This document shows positions 1-10,608 of a DNA stretch of 64,000 nt, one piece after another. The notes below the pieces were generated by a model. The model worked only from the letters and a program-made list of their open reading frames with translations. It ran no database searches and had not been told where the DNA came from. How positions within the stretch are numbered: position 1 is the stretch's first letter; each line of letters begins with the position of its first letter. The stretch comes from Trissonchulus latispiculum (Eukaryota; Nematoda; Enoplea; Enoplida; Ironidae), in NCBI GenBank assembly GCA_030248195.1, contig JASAND010023985.1, positions 1 through 64,000 of the forward strand, read 5' to 3'. Made by a program: the position numbers and the translations under genes.

Positions 1-265
1 GGATAATTTGTAATGAAAAGCTTTATGCAGTATGTATTTATATAAAAGTAAATCTGCAAATTATTCGTATTATGACATACGCCAATATGAGCCTCGTTGT
101 AGGACAGGCTCATATGTTAAGCGGTTGCAACTTGTTTTCCTTAATTTACAACCTCCCTACGGAACTCATATGTATTTCACAGGCTAGTTTTTGCTTATGT
201 ACAACCTGCCTACGAAGACTCATATGTATTTTACATGCGACGAAGGAGCACTTTTTGTTCTTGTA
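1..265 (+). repeat. Arm of a long-inverted-repeat element
   Basis: This stretch matches, in the same orientation, the right arm at about 59465-59648 and, inverted, the left arm at 56899-57160 of a large element described below. Shared landmarks are GCCAATATGAGCCTCGTTGT, TTGCAACTTGTTTTCCTTAA and the ending TTTTTGTTCTTG near 255-266. Only one arm is visible, so the copy is truncated or starts left of the window. Reading frames across it are not genes. Confidence 0.75.
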
Positions 266-792
266 TACATATACCCAAAATAAATATTGTTACGCCTCAG
301 ATGAAGCATAACCTGTTTATGAATAGCTACCGTTAACTGCCACTCGTTAATCCATTCATTTAAAAGCTTAAGTGTCTCATGCAAAACTATATTTCTATCA
401 GCTCCTTTCCAAAACAATTTAATATCCTCGGCATAAGCAGCATGCCAGAATCTCCCAATAAAATATCAACTCATTTATATACAGGAGAAACAAAGTAGGA
501 CCACAAATAGAATTTTTCGGTACGTCAATAGTCACATATCCTTTGAAGAATTTTTGATAAACGCCTTCCAACAACGATTCTAAATAAATTCTATAATGAA
601 AATTACAAAACGGCCAGTAACTCCTGAATTTTTTCTTATCAATATTTACTACGTCCACTGCCTGTTTTTGTCAAATGTGTAATGTAAGACTCCAGTCATT
701 ACCACAGCGAAGTAAGTGTGTGACTAGAACTACCTTTAAGGAAGCCATGTTGACTTCTAGAAAAATATTGTTATCTATACAATATCGCATTA
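220..792 (-). pseudogene. Degenerate non-LTR retrotransposon reverse transcriptase fragment
   Basis: On the minus strand, successive frames give relics of LINE reverse transcriptase blocks. They are SQHGFLKGSSS (family QHGF-rKGrS), VDVVNIDKKKF (motif A, where an intact copy has D-fkKAFD), ICGPTLFLLYINEL (the GP-LFLlYINDL block) and LLNEWINEWQLTVAIHK (thumb-side W...W block). The blocks are in the correct order but are separated by stops and frameshifts, and the YADD box is unreadable. It is a dead CR1/L2-like fragment, more decayed than the RT at 14430-15560. The DNA transposon at 793-1136 interrupts its 5' side. Confidence 0.75.
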
Positions 793-1136
793 ATTTCTGG
801 GCTTATTCTACTGGGGGGGGGGCGGCCCCCCCATAAACACCCTTCCCCCCATCCTCCCCAAAATCGTTCCCCCTCCAAAAGTGGGTGCCCCTTTTGGTAC
901 CAACTTTTACCCTGAAAAAATCGCTCAGAAGGCCAAATTTTCAAACATTTTTATTCGAGTTTTGCCTATTTAAGCACTAAATCCGCTTATTTTTGGCAAT
1001 TGCTATAAAAATAGCGCAATTTTTGACATGTTTTTAGAAAAATTTTGAAAAATTCCCCCCCAAATGACTCGCCCCCCGAGGGCCCCCCCAAAGAGCCCCC
1101 CCCCAAGAAAAAATCCCTAGAATAAGCCCAGAAATT
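793..1136. mobile_element. Short terminal-inverted-repeat element (CTGGGCTTATTCTA family)
   Basis: The left end reads ATTTCTGGGCTTATTCTAC and the right end reads CTAGAATAAGCCCAGAAAT, a nearly perfect 19-base inverted pair. The interior is dominated by runs of G and C and has no coding capacity. Similar ends (CTAGAATAAGCCCAGA) occur near 24010, 36915 and, degenerated, near 26285 and 45215, so this is a dispersed MITE-like family. It sits inside the decayed LINE fragment, which appears to continue on its left side. Confidence 0.7.
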
Positions 1137-1344
1137 CCTATGTATAAACGCATCAAAGGTCTAGCTGTATCAGAGTTTTTTCGATCTCGGTTCAAGGTGC
1201 CCTATCGCAGTCCAAAAGCAGTAATCAAATACAAAGGAAAAGCAAGCTCAGCTGCAAATTTACGATAAAAAATTAGGTATCTAACGTTTGGACCAGGTCC
1301 AGGGATAAAAGAAAAGGTCGAAAAATTGCTGTCTAATATTTCAG

Positions 1345-2811
1345 TGCACAACTTTGACAAAGAACCTCCGCCCAATCGTACAGTCGGTGAGGCTGTAGCA
1401 TCTGGTCACCATGGTGCTGCTAATTCATCTGTAAGTTGGAGTATGGATACGTATTGCATGCTTTTTGTTTAATAACAATTAAGTAGGAAGGACATACTCT
1501 AAACCGTAGTAATAATCGAATCGTATTTTTCAACACATTTAACCTTACTCATGTTTGACATTCCCTTGTCTAATAAAACGATTGGGTTAAATTTAAATTT
1601 GACAGCATAAAATTTTTTAATGTTTGCTCAGAACATAACCTCTGGAAGTATTTAATTAAATTTAAAGATGTAAGTGCATTTTATTGTCCGGTGCTGCTGG
1701 AGCATGAATAGACGTTGGCGTTTTACATTTTTATACTTACACAATGACTGATACACCCATTGCTGATTTTTTCAGCATATGCGACCTGGACCAACCTGTG
1801 GCGGTCGGCCTCCCGGACCTCCACCCCTTCAGCGTAAACCGGGCGCAACCCCTGGTCCAGTTCCCTGCTCGTCCCCCTCTTCTTCTGTTAATTTTCCATT
1901 TGGCAGTGACAAAGCCGCCTATTATCCCATGCCTCCACACATTTCTGGCCCTTTACAGAGGATACCGTCACCACGACCCAACAATTATGCAGTGCATCCA
2001 GGTGGGGGAGGAGGTACCCTACCGCCCTATCCTCCACCCATGCATCATCATTCTGCGGCTCCCTCTTCCACCTCCCACCACAGCTTCTGTAGTCCGTCGT
2101 CGGCGTACAACAGCGGTTCCAGTATTCGGCGACCCCCTCCGCCCCTAACCCACCCGCCTGTTAATGGCTATCGGCGTCATCATTCTGACTCTGCTGTGCC
2201 GCCGCCGTTGCAGCATTCCTCGTCAGGCCGACTGCCCCCTTCTACTGCTCTGCCTCCACATTCTTCCTGTTCGTCCGGCAGTGCTCGACCGCCCCCTCCA
2301 GGTCCCCCTCCTTTACGCCTGGCAGTCCCACCAGCAAATCATTCCGCTTCCGCAGCCCCTGTAAATGGCGCCCACCGTCCGTGTGATAGGACTCCTCGTC
2401 CGCCAGAAATTTCCCTAGATCCCAAGAAACTGATGCCTGACAGTGATCATGTTCTATTTAGGCCTAAATTGGACGCAAAACAAAATGAGGATGGAGGTAC
2501 CTACAGTATGTTATGCGCAGAACTATGTAGTGCTACAGTACAATTTTTGGACTAATTTTGTTAAAGTAAATAACTGTTTTGATTGCTTTAATAGATTAAT
2601 GATAATGAAATATCCTTTATGGATCCACCTGTTAGTCAGAGTTTACGTCTCTTTCTTGCTGCGTTTTACTTTTCACGTACGGGTTGAGTAAGTGTTTTTA
2701 GGTATATTGTAGGAATTGTTCTGTCTTGGTGTCTGCCTTCTTGCCCTGCCACCCGTCTCAGGGAAGTTCGCCACTACGCCCTCTATTCGTGTCAGAGATC
2801 CAATTTCCTGA
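1345..2811 (+). CDS. Proline-rich protein, C-terminal exons, function unknown
   Basis: I do not recognise the product. Three exons can be joined: 1345-1430, 1776-2496 and 2762-2811. The first starts after a TTTCAG acceptor, encodes HNFDKEPPPNRTVGEAVASG and a further 8 residues, and ends in phase 0 before GTAAGT. The second starts in phase 0 after TTTTTTCAG and encodes about 240 residues rich in P, S, G and H (RPPGPPP, TLPPYPPPMHHH, RRHHSDSAVPPP, SARPPPPGPPPLR), then a less biased stretch LDPKKLMPDSDHVLFRPKL. It ends in phase 1 before GTACCT. The third follows a good pyrimidine tract and closes the frame with ATTPSIRVRDPIS and TGA. Without that splice the frame would read on to a stop at 2555. 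The frame is also open upstream to 1269 (FGPGPGIKEKVEKLLSN), so the first exon could start earlier. PPxY-like and polyproline motifs suggest WW/SH3 binding, which is inference. The N-terminus lies left of the window or is hidden. Confidence 0.6.
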
Positions 2812-3120
2812 AGCGGCCCGATGATTATCCATGGAAACGTATTGGCCGTATACTTCCTTTGCCTTTACCTATGGCCTGTACGCTGACACAATGCACTAGT
2901 GGAGAAGAGTATGTTTTTACTGTTAACGTGTGGAAAATTTTGTGGCGTTTATTTGTTGTTGCTGTTGTTTGCTGCATTAAGCATTGCAGTGTGATGATCA
3001 TCACTCGAAGGTGCAAGGTGTTAGCTAGGAAACTGGCCCCAAGATTGGTCCGAAACAGCTCAAGCAAGTTGCCAGAGTGAGTCTCAATGCCTGGCCTTTT
3101 GGATTTTGTGCTCTCTACTG

Positions 3121-3816
3121 CACTCTTAGAAATATTCCAGTAGAAACTACAGGAATCACTTTTGTAGATGATAAATACAAAAGCTTTTGTCGAAAATACA
3201 GGTTAAGTCAATTTCTACAGGACATCGTTGGTGGTTTTTACCGGGCATACCTTGGTAGAATTCGTTACAAGTTAGACCATCCAATACAAGTGAAACCTGT
3301 AGTTTTTACTGGTTTAGAGGTTTACTCTACAGGAAAGTACACGATACGCTGATAACGCAAACTGAGTATATAAGGGCGACAGTGATCATAATTTTTGAAG
3401 ACTGAATTTTTTGTAACGGTCGCTCCTTGCCGAAAATATTTTGGGAAAATATTTCTAAGCCGCCCACCTGCCCCCCCCTTTTTGAAATGACAGGTTGCTC
3501 CAGTAAAATTTACAGGTTTTGTCTAGTAAAAACTACAGGTTTGGTATTTGATTTAGGATTGTCAGAAAAGTCGAACAAAACTACAGGTTTCTTTGGTATT
3601 TTCTACAGGAAACTCTTGTAATAAAAACTACAGGTTTCCTTAGTATTTTCTACAGGAAACTCCTGTGATTTTTACTATTCGAGAGGCCGGTAAAAAATAC
3701 AAAATGTACATTTGTGGAAAATACAGGAACCTCCGCTAGTGACTGACCGCACAGGAGCACTTTTGTAGAGAACTACAAGAATTCCTATAATTTCTACAGT
3801 AGTCTTTTTAAGAGTG
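3121..3816. mobile_element. Inverted-repeat element with CACTCTTA ends
   Basis: The left end CACTCTTAGAAATATTCCAG and the right end ...TTTTTAAGAGTG are inverted copies over about 45 bases with scattered mismatches, continuing into CACTTTTGTAGA on both sides. The interior repeats CTACAGGTTTC / GAAACTCCTGTA several times in both orientations. No transposase is visible. It lies about 300 bases downstream of the proline-rich gene, so it may be in its 3' region. Confidence 0.6.
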
Positions 3817-6800
3817 TAGACTGATTATATTCACGTATGCGGTTTTACGGTTATGCGGTTAATACCTTACATCGATTTTTGCGGAAAGCAGGGTTTTTGA
3901 AAATAGGAACTGCGTAAATTTTGCGTATATATTTTTATTTTCGAGTGAGTGTTTTTAATTTCGACTGCGTAAAATTACAATCGTATTTAACGTCGATTAC
4001 TGCGTTTTACGACTTTTTTAAGCTTCGTTTTACGTTGCGTGCTCATACATATGAATAGTAAATGATAAATTAATACGCAGGGTGTCTGGTGCGCAACCCC
4101 ACAGAAGTTGAAAAAATTTTATATTTAGGAGCAAATTTGCTCTTAAAACTTTGAATTCTTTTCCATGAACAGTTAACAAATTGGTTAGAGAATTCAGTTT
4201 TTTGAACAGTTACGAAGATTACACATTTTAGTTTACCATGTCAAATCAAAATAGATAGAAACAAAGAACAGCATGCATAGTACATCTGCTAAGGCAGAAA
4301 GTATATAAGGTACTGCAGACGGAATGATCAACGTGTAATTGAAGAGGTAAGCTGGGGTCTGGGGATGGGATCCACCAGTAGAAGCCAGAGCCATAACTAC
4401 GGTAAATTGACTCAAGAAATCAATACAGAACACTCTTGAAATTTCTACTACCGAATTTTTGACTGCGTAAATAAATACGCAATATTTTACGCAAAAAAAC
4501 GTGACGGAAAGTAGTCAGTGGCCTTCTTTTCATATGAAACTAAATATAGGTAGGCGTTTTCCAACACATAAATAAATCTATCCTTTCAGATTTTTTTAAT
4601 AATGAAAGCAAACAGATATATACTCATGTGCGGAATAGGTAGCTGTGATCGACAAACGGCTGAAACGCTTGGTTGAAGCTAGCTCAGACCAAGCAGGCCG
4701 GCGCATTTAGAGCTTTTGCTTTCAGAACCGAAGAAGTGCAGCTCCGCAGTCCCCACTCCTAAAAATTTTTATTTTATTTTTATCTCCAATTATTCTTACT
4801 GTTTATTTTAGATATTATTTCACTGTGACCGTCGTTTCAACTGATGGCTTGACTGGTCCGCCAAGTGAACACATTCTTATTATGGCCTGAGAATTAGCTT
4901 TCGTTTGTTGTTTAGATATTATTTGTTTTTGTTTATCGCTTGTGTTTTTATGTTTGGTGTTCTCAGACGTTGTGTTGCGTACACTTTGATCCTATTTTAT
5001 TGTTATGAATTCAGGGTATATATGTACATTCATTGTTATGTTGTTGTAGATACGATACGTTTACGTAGGCATAGGTATAATTTATATTTCATTGGCCAGG
5101 TGTGTTATATGTGTATACGTACCTAAATAATGCTTTTTACTACTGCCTTTTGTGTAATTTAAGAGTATGTGGTTTTTGTATATAATTCGGTAATTAGGTT
5201 GCAGAGACTGTGAACTGAATGAAGTTATGGTTTAGGCTAGAGTTGTAGTTTGATAACAACATTGGTTGTGCGGTTTCGAATGCCTTCTTAAAATTCCGCT
5301 TTAGGTTTTGGAAATTCAACAATTCAATGTATAATGGATACAAAAGGTCCACTGCCGTGTTTTCGTAGAAATATTTTCGTTCGTATAAATTCGTGGATAA
5401 TCAAACCTATCCGTGAACCTCTCACAATCTTTTCCGCACAATAAATTCTTCTTTTCGGGTGCATATTTCGAGAGTTGGTGTGCTTTTGTATTTTTCAATG
5501 CTCCGCGGCGTGACTTTTGCCATCGGAAACTAGCTGTTTCAATCCTTGACCTGAATTGAGAAAATTTTGACATTTGATCCTAAGAGCGCGAATATTCAAC
5601 ATTTTTCGGTTGACGCGAAAAGGTGGGTAACGACGTACCGAAAATTTGATGGCAAAAGTGTGGGCCTTCCCCCTCCTAAAACAAAATCTAGCAGTGAGAG
5701 TGAAATCTAATCTGCCCTTTATCAGCTTGCTCCTCCCGTCACCTATTCCGGAGGGTGGCTAAGATCTAAACGAATGGGAGGTCGTACCGGACTCCATACA
5801 GTACAATAGTACAATACAGTTCAAACAATACAATACAGGTGAAAGTTTGTTTCTGTGCTGTGTAGCTACATAGACCCTCGCAGCGCCTCTTGTCAAGTTT
5901 AACTTAGAATCGTATGCGTATGTGTAGATGTTTTAGCAGTTTTGATTTTTAGTTTTCAGCATTCTCATTATCTGTATGTAGTATGCTTTCTGTAGTTTGT
6001 AGATATATACTTACACTGTTTCTGTGATGGTTATACTGACTATTTGCATGGCAGCCTGTATAATTGGAATGGTAAGCAGAATATGATATACGTATTTTTT
6101 CTGATAGTAAAAAGTTAGATATGTCTCGTAACAGGGACGTTAGATAGGCAAAAATATTGTGAGGAAATTTCATACTGAAAGTTCAAAGACCTCTAAATGT
6201 TAGCAGACTAGTTTTGATTCTTTACCACTTTATATGGCACATGAGTACAGTACCTGCATACGGGCGTTTAGGGAGGTTTACAATATGCAAAACTGTTTTC
6301 GACGTTTGTTTTTAAATCTTCTGCCATTGCTAAAATTGCTGTATATCGGGTTTTAATTTATTCTAACCTCTTTGCATTGATTTGCTTCTAAACGACTAGT
6401 TCTTTATCTTGTACAACCAGACACGTATACGTGGACAATTTGGCCATTTCTAGGTTACTAAGTCGTTTTAAAAAAGTAAGTATATACTTTTTAAAAAGTA
6501 CTTTGGATCTTTAGCGAAACATTGAATACGTGTTCCTTTTAAGCCAACTCTCGAAAATGCACAAATCAAAGATACATTACGTTATAATGATACTTAAATT
6601 TGTAATTGGCAAACAATATGTAACTGTGAAAACGGCCACATTTTGTGCTCCTTTAGCCAAGACAAGATGTTGTTGGTCATTAATACGCCATGTTGTTGAT
6701 ATTGTAAATTGTTCATATGTATAAATTCGGAAAAAATATTAAAATCATGAGTTTAATGGTTGCATTATGGTGATTTCACTCAAAAATTATTGGATTTTGT

Positions 6801-8820
6801 TTTCGCGGACTTCAGGTTCTTTGTTATTCTGGTAGAGGTTAGAGCTTGTTAGCCTGTATAAATGGATCCTGTAGTTTCTGTTTCTAGTTTACATAGTTCA
6901 TGTTTTTCTGTAATCTGCTGTTAAATAGTCATATGTTTAGATATAATTTTTTGTTTTGTAACTCCATCATTATATACATAATTTAACGGATCCAATGCCA
7001 ATTAAGCATTCAAGTGACTTATTTGTTATGAAATGTGAACTGAATTTTAGGAATGGTAAGTAAGCTCTGCTAAAAGTTTTAATAGTGCGAGCAGGAGTTT
7101 ATTTTTCTCATTAGTAATTTCTCCTTATTACCGATTTTTTGCTGTTGTATATGTTTATACTTTGTTTATTCTATTACTGGTGTAGCTTTGGATTTATTGG
7201 TGAAGTAAATTATACTTTTAGTTGCATTGATTATTTTTAATTTTTTCTTAGCAGAGCCAGTATTGTTTAGCTTTAGGTTACAATCGTAATGTATCAGTTT
7301 ATCTTCCGCTGTTGAAAGCCTTAAAGTGTAATGCGTTTGTCAGCTTTAGGTTGGATGTAAACCAGACAATTTGACTGCTTCGATCTATAACGACATACAA
7401 TACTAGTCTGACTTACGACTTTGAGAAAAATTCGAAATTTGTCGCTACTCGACATTTTTTCTATGTCCATATCTATTTTTTGAGCCAGAGCCATAAATGT
7501 CGAATCCAGGAAAACAGGGACAGACGGAAGGCAGAAGTGTTACCCTGTTTTTCCCGATACCATCTTTGGTGTGGTTTTTGGATATCCTTCCTAAAATAGC
7601 GAAAAGTTATCAAAGTCTCGTATTCACGCTATTCTTACTAGCTTTAATTTGGAATAATATATCCGCAATTGAGTGAGCAATTTAACGAAAAAATAAATGG
7701 CGGAGGAGTCGTTATTGGCGGCTTCTCTTCATTAGCTTGCTTAAGGCTGCTCCGACCGTTCTCCCCTTTTTTGCAGGGGTGGCTCGCTACAAGTGGTTCG
7801 TTTTGGGAGGAATCTCCGAAGTAAGCTCACAATAGTGGGAATTGGTATGCTACTGGCTACCGCCTACCAAAGGGGTCGTTTTTGGAAATAATGGAAACTA
7901 CCATAATCCTGTGCTATATCCTCGAGCGGAGAGAGATATCTCCGATGATTGGCACCACCAAAAGAAGGGGAATGTTCTGTCGAAACACACTTAAAAACAC
8001 ACCAAAATTGTGGTTTCAGAGCAAAATTTTATTATTTTCGTCAAAAGGTTTTGAATATAAAAAACATCGGGATTTTTTTGCGCCTTCGGCACTATTTTTT
8101 ATGTTAATCTTCCCTTTCTTTTGTATTATCCTCTAGTAGGTATATATAACACTAAATAGCTTTACGTTTTTTATTTTCTTGTGCTGAAAATTTCTATCAA
8201 AATGTGCACTTCACAAAGTTCAAACTTGCTTTATTTAAAATAAAAGATTTGAACGTTGCCATTGATGGTTTTTGGCAATTTTTAAAAGTATGGGACTTCA
8301 ATCCAACTTCTGGGGCTATGCATCAGAAACAATTTTGAATGATTCTATAGCACACCCGTCTTCTAAATCGCATTACAAGCCAGAGAATGTTTGCTGACAT
8401 CTCTAGAATAGCTAAAAGTAGCCAGAATCTATTTTTAGGCAAAAACACATTTTCTTCTAGCAACACTTTTTCTTAGAAAAACTCACGGAAAAGCAGGGGT
8501 CCGAATTTTAAAAAGTCTCTGTGCTAGAGTATATACATGAAAAACTATCCCGAATCTAAATATGAGAGGTTTATAATAAACTGCTCATTCAGAGCAGGAA
8601 GTGGGTCATGGGTAGCCGTGGGTCGGGTAGGGTGTGAGTCAAAACGTGTGACCCGCGGGTCAAAGGTGGGGGAAAAGTGGTTCTGTGGAGGCTCAAAAAT
8701 GTCGCATGCTTTAATTGTCGGATTTACGAACATTGATCTCAATTCCCAAAATTTTAAAAGAATCTATATTCATTTTCAGTTCAGTTGCTTTTCATCAAAC
8801 TGCAGTCATGCTAAATTGGA
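3817..8820. other. Intergenic stretch without recognisable gene
   Basis: Five kilobases of AT-rich sequence. All reading frames are short and none gives a recognisable motif or a chain of plausible exons. Parts look repetitive: 3840-4500 holds several TGCGTAAAAT/TTTTACG variants, 7690-7880 resembles 36010-36330, and 8040-8110 carries a GCGCCTTCGGC fragment also found near 48770 and 59045. A promoter or first exon cannot be excluded. Confidence 0.5.
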
Positions 8821-10608
8821 TTAAGGAGGTCCATTTTTGGACTTTCTCCGATCTCGCTGATTTTTACGTATTTTATTTTCCAAACGGTATAGTCAAGCGA
8901 GAAAAACCCACTTTTTCTTTCTTGGACCTGAACTTTCGACTGGTTTGGGCTAGCACGACTTTGATACTATATTTAATTAGGGTTTGCCCTACGCTTTCGA
9001 ATGAACTATAGTTTGTCTCTCTAGGCCCTGTCGTTATGGAGAAATTAAAGGTTTTCGTGTCGGGAAAAAATCCAATGCGGGAAAAAACCATCGGCGGGAA
9101 AAAACTCACTCGGATTTTTGTGCTGGAAGCGAGCCAGAACAATTTTGACGGTGCCATTCGAAAGAGGGGTTGTTTTTAGCAGGTTTACATCGAAAAATAT
9201 CAACATTTTTGAAAAAATTCAGGAAAAATTGAATTTTGACAATTTTGTATGTTTAACACGTATAAACATAGGCAAATTTTGGACGAAATTTGTTCAATTT
9301 TTGCATTTTAAGCATCCTATCATATAGAAAACGTGTTTTTATTGCATTTAAAGCCAAACCCGACCCATTTTAGTGAAAAATTCGCTATTTTTGACAAAAT
9401 TAAAAAATTTCGCTTGAAATGGCACCATTCCAGATTTTGGCCACCTGGACCACACATAATGGAAAGAAGCTAGGTAAAACCTATACTAATTTAATTAACA
9501 GACTCTATTAAGCACACGTATGTGTTTATTTAAGGTTTCCTGTTAATGGTTACAAAAATATTCAATTTTGAAATGGGTTTTTTCCGCCTATGGGTTTTTT
9601 CCCGCCAACTCTAGGTCACCCCCAGGTCGCACCGGAGGGTTTAGAACTGTGTGGCATATATCATCACGAAGCGCAACAGATGTCGTACACATACATACAA
9701 TCCGCTTTGGTCTAGGTCTTTCCAGTAGTTCAGGGTGGCCAGGCAAAGTTTGTCAAATTTCGGCACTTGGACGGACCAAAATTTTCGAAAATTTCAAAGT
9801 TCGCAAAAATTTGCAGGGAAGTAGCGGGAGCGACGCACGATAATGCAGCCTCTAGGGTTATTTTGGATGCTTTTCAAGATAGGCTATTAAAATCCTATAT
9901 AGCTCATACCGGTAAGCCCACACTGGAGGTGGGTTTTTTCCCCGCATATTAAAATGGGTTTTTCCCGCTTGACTATTGTAATGAGTTTTTAAAATTAAAG
10001 CCGTAAGTCTTACGGTTATCCAGTAATTTCACCTCAAAGTTGCGGTTTTATGTGTTAAACATAGGCAGTGGGAAAAGTTGTCATTTTTCGCGTGCGCCAA
10101 GAAAATCTCCCGACAAAATTGATGAATCTGGATAAATTTTACATAACGCTGAAATGTTAAACTGCGGTATCTTGGAATTAGAATTTTAATTTAGGCCTTT
10201 ATATTTTTTGATTAATTTTTGAATGATTAAAATCTAACACGATTTTAGCATCATGATAAATTTTAATCATGCAAAAATTTAAAATTTTAAAGGCCTAGAT
10301 TAAAATTCTAATTCCAAGGTACCGCAGTTTAACCCTTCAGCGTTATTTTAATGTAAAATTTGGCCAGATTCATCAGTGTTTGTCGAGAGATTTTCTTGGC
10401 GCACGCGAAAACGTGACAACTTTTTCCACTGCCTATGTTTAACACATGAACCTCAACTCTGAGGTGAAATTATTCGACAACCGTAAAACTTACGACTTCA
10501 ATTGTTAAAACTCTTTAAAATATACCGTTTAGACAATGAAATATGTGAAAATCAGCGAGAACGGAGAAAGCCGAAAAAACGACCCAAAAATGGACCTCCC
10601 CTTAAGGA
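8821..10608. mobile_element. Large foldback (palindromic) element, copy 1, interrupted
   Basis: The left arm begins TTAAGGAGGTCCATTTTTGG and the right arm ends with ATGGACCTCCCCTTAAGG. The arms pair for several hundred bases, including CGTGCGCCAAGAAAATCTCC against its complement near 10390 and TTAATTTAGGCCTTTA against TAAAGGCCTAGATTAAA, closing around 10245-10260. After removal of the 1.1 kb insertion at 8891-9974 it corresponds to the 712-bp intact palindrome at 55338-56049. It has no coding capacity, so it is a non-autonomous foldback/MITE. It forms the left boundary of the duplicated HGS segment. Confidence 0.8.
8891..9974. mobile_element. TA-flanked inverted-repeat element nested in the foldback element
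   Basis: The left end AGTCAAGCGAGAAAAACCCA and the right end TGGGTTTTTCCCGCTTGACT are inverted copies with one mismatch. If TA is taken as the target duplication (8890-8891 and 9974-9975) the ends become GTCAAGCG..., as in Tc1/mariner-type insertions. The foldback arm sequence resumes on both sides, so this insertion is younger than the foldback element. The interior contains further GGCGGGAAAAAA and TTTTTTCCCGCC blocks and no transposase, so it is non-autonomous. Confidence 0.75.

Noticed and set aside
1140..1265. Short frame starting MYKRIKGLAVSEFF and ending before 1269 as a possible extra exon of the proline-rich gene
   Set aside because: It ends with a stop in frame with the next exon, begins at the edge of a transposon, and has no convincing splice sites.
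1737..2364. Other frames over the proline-rich exon, on both strands
   Set aside because: High GC and C-run composition keeps several frames open. Only the frame starting at 1776 joins in phase to flanking exons with good splice sites.
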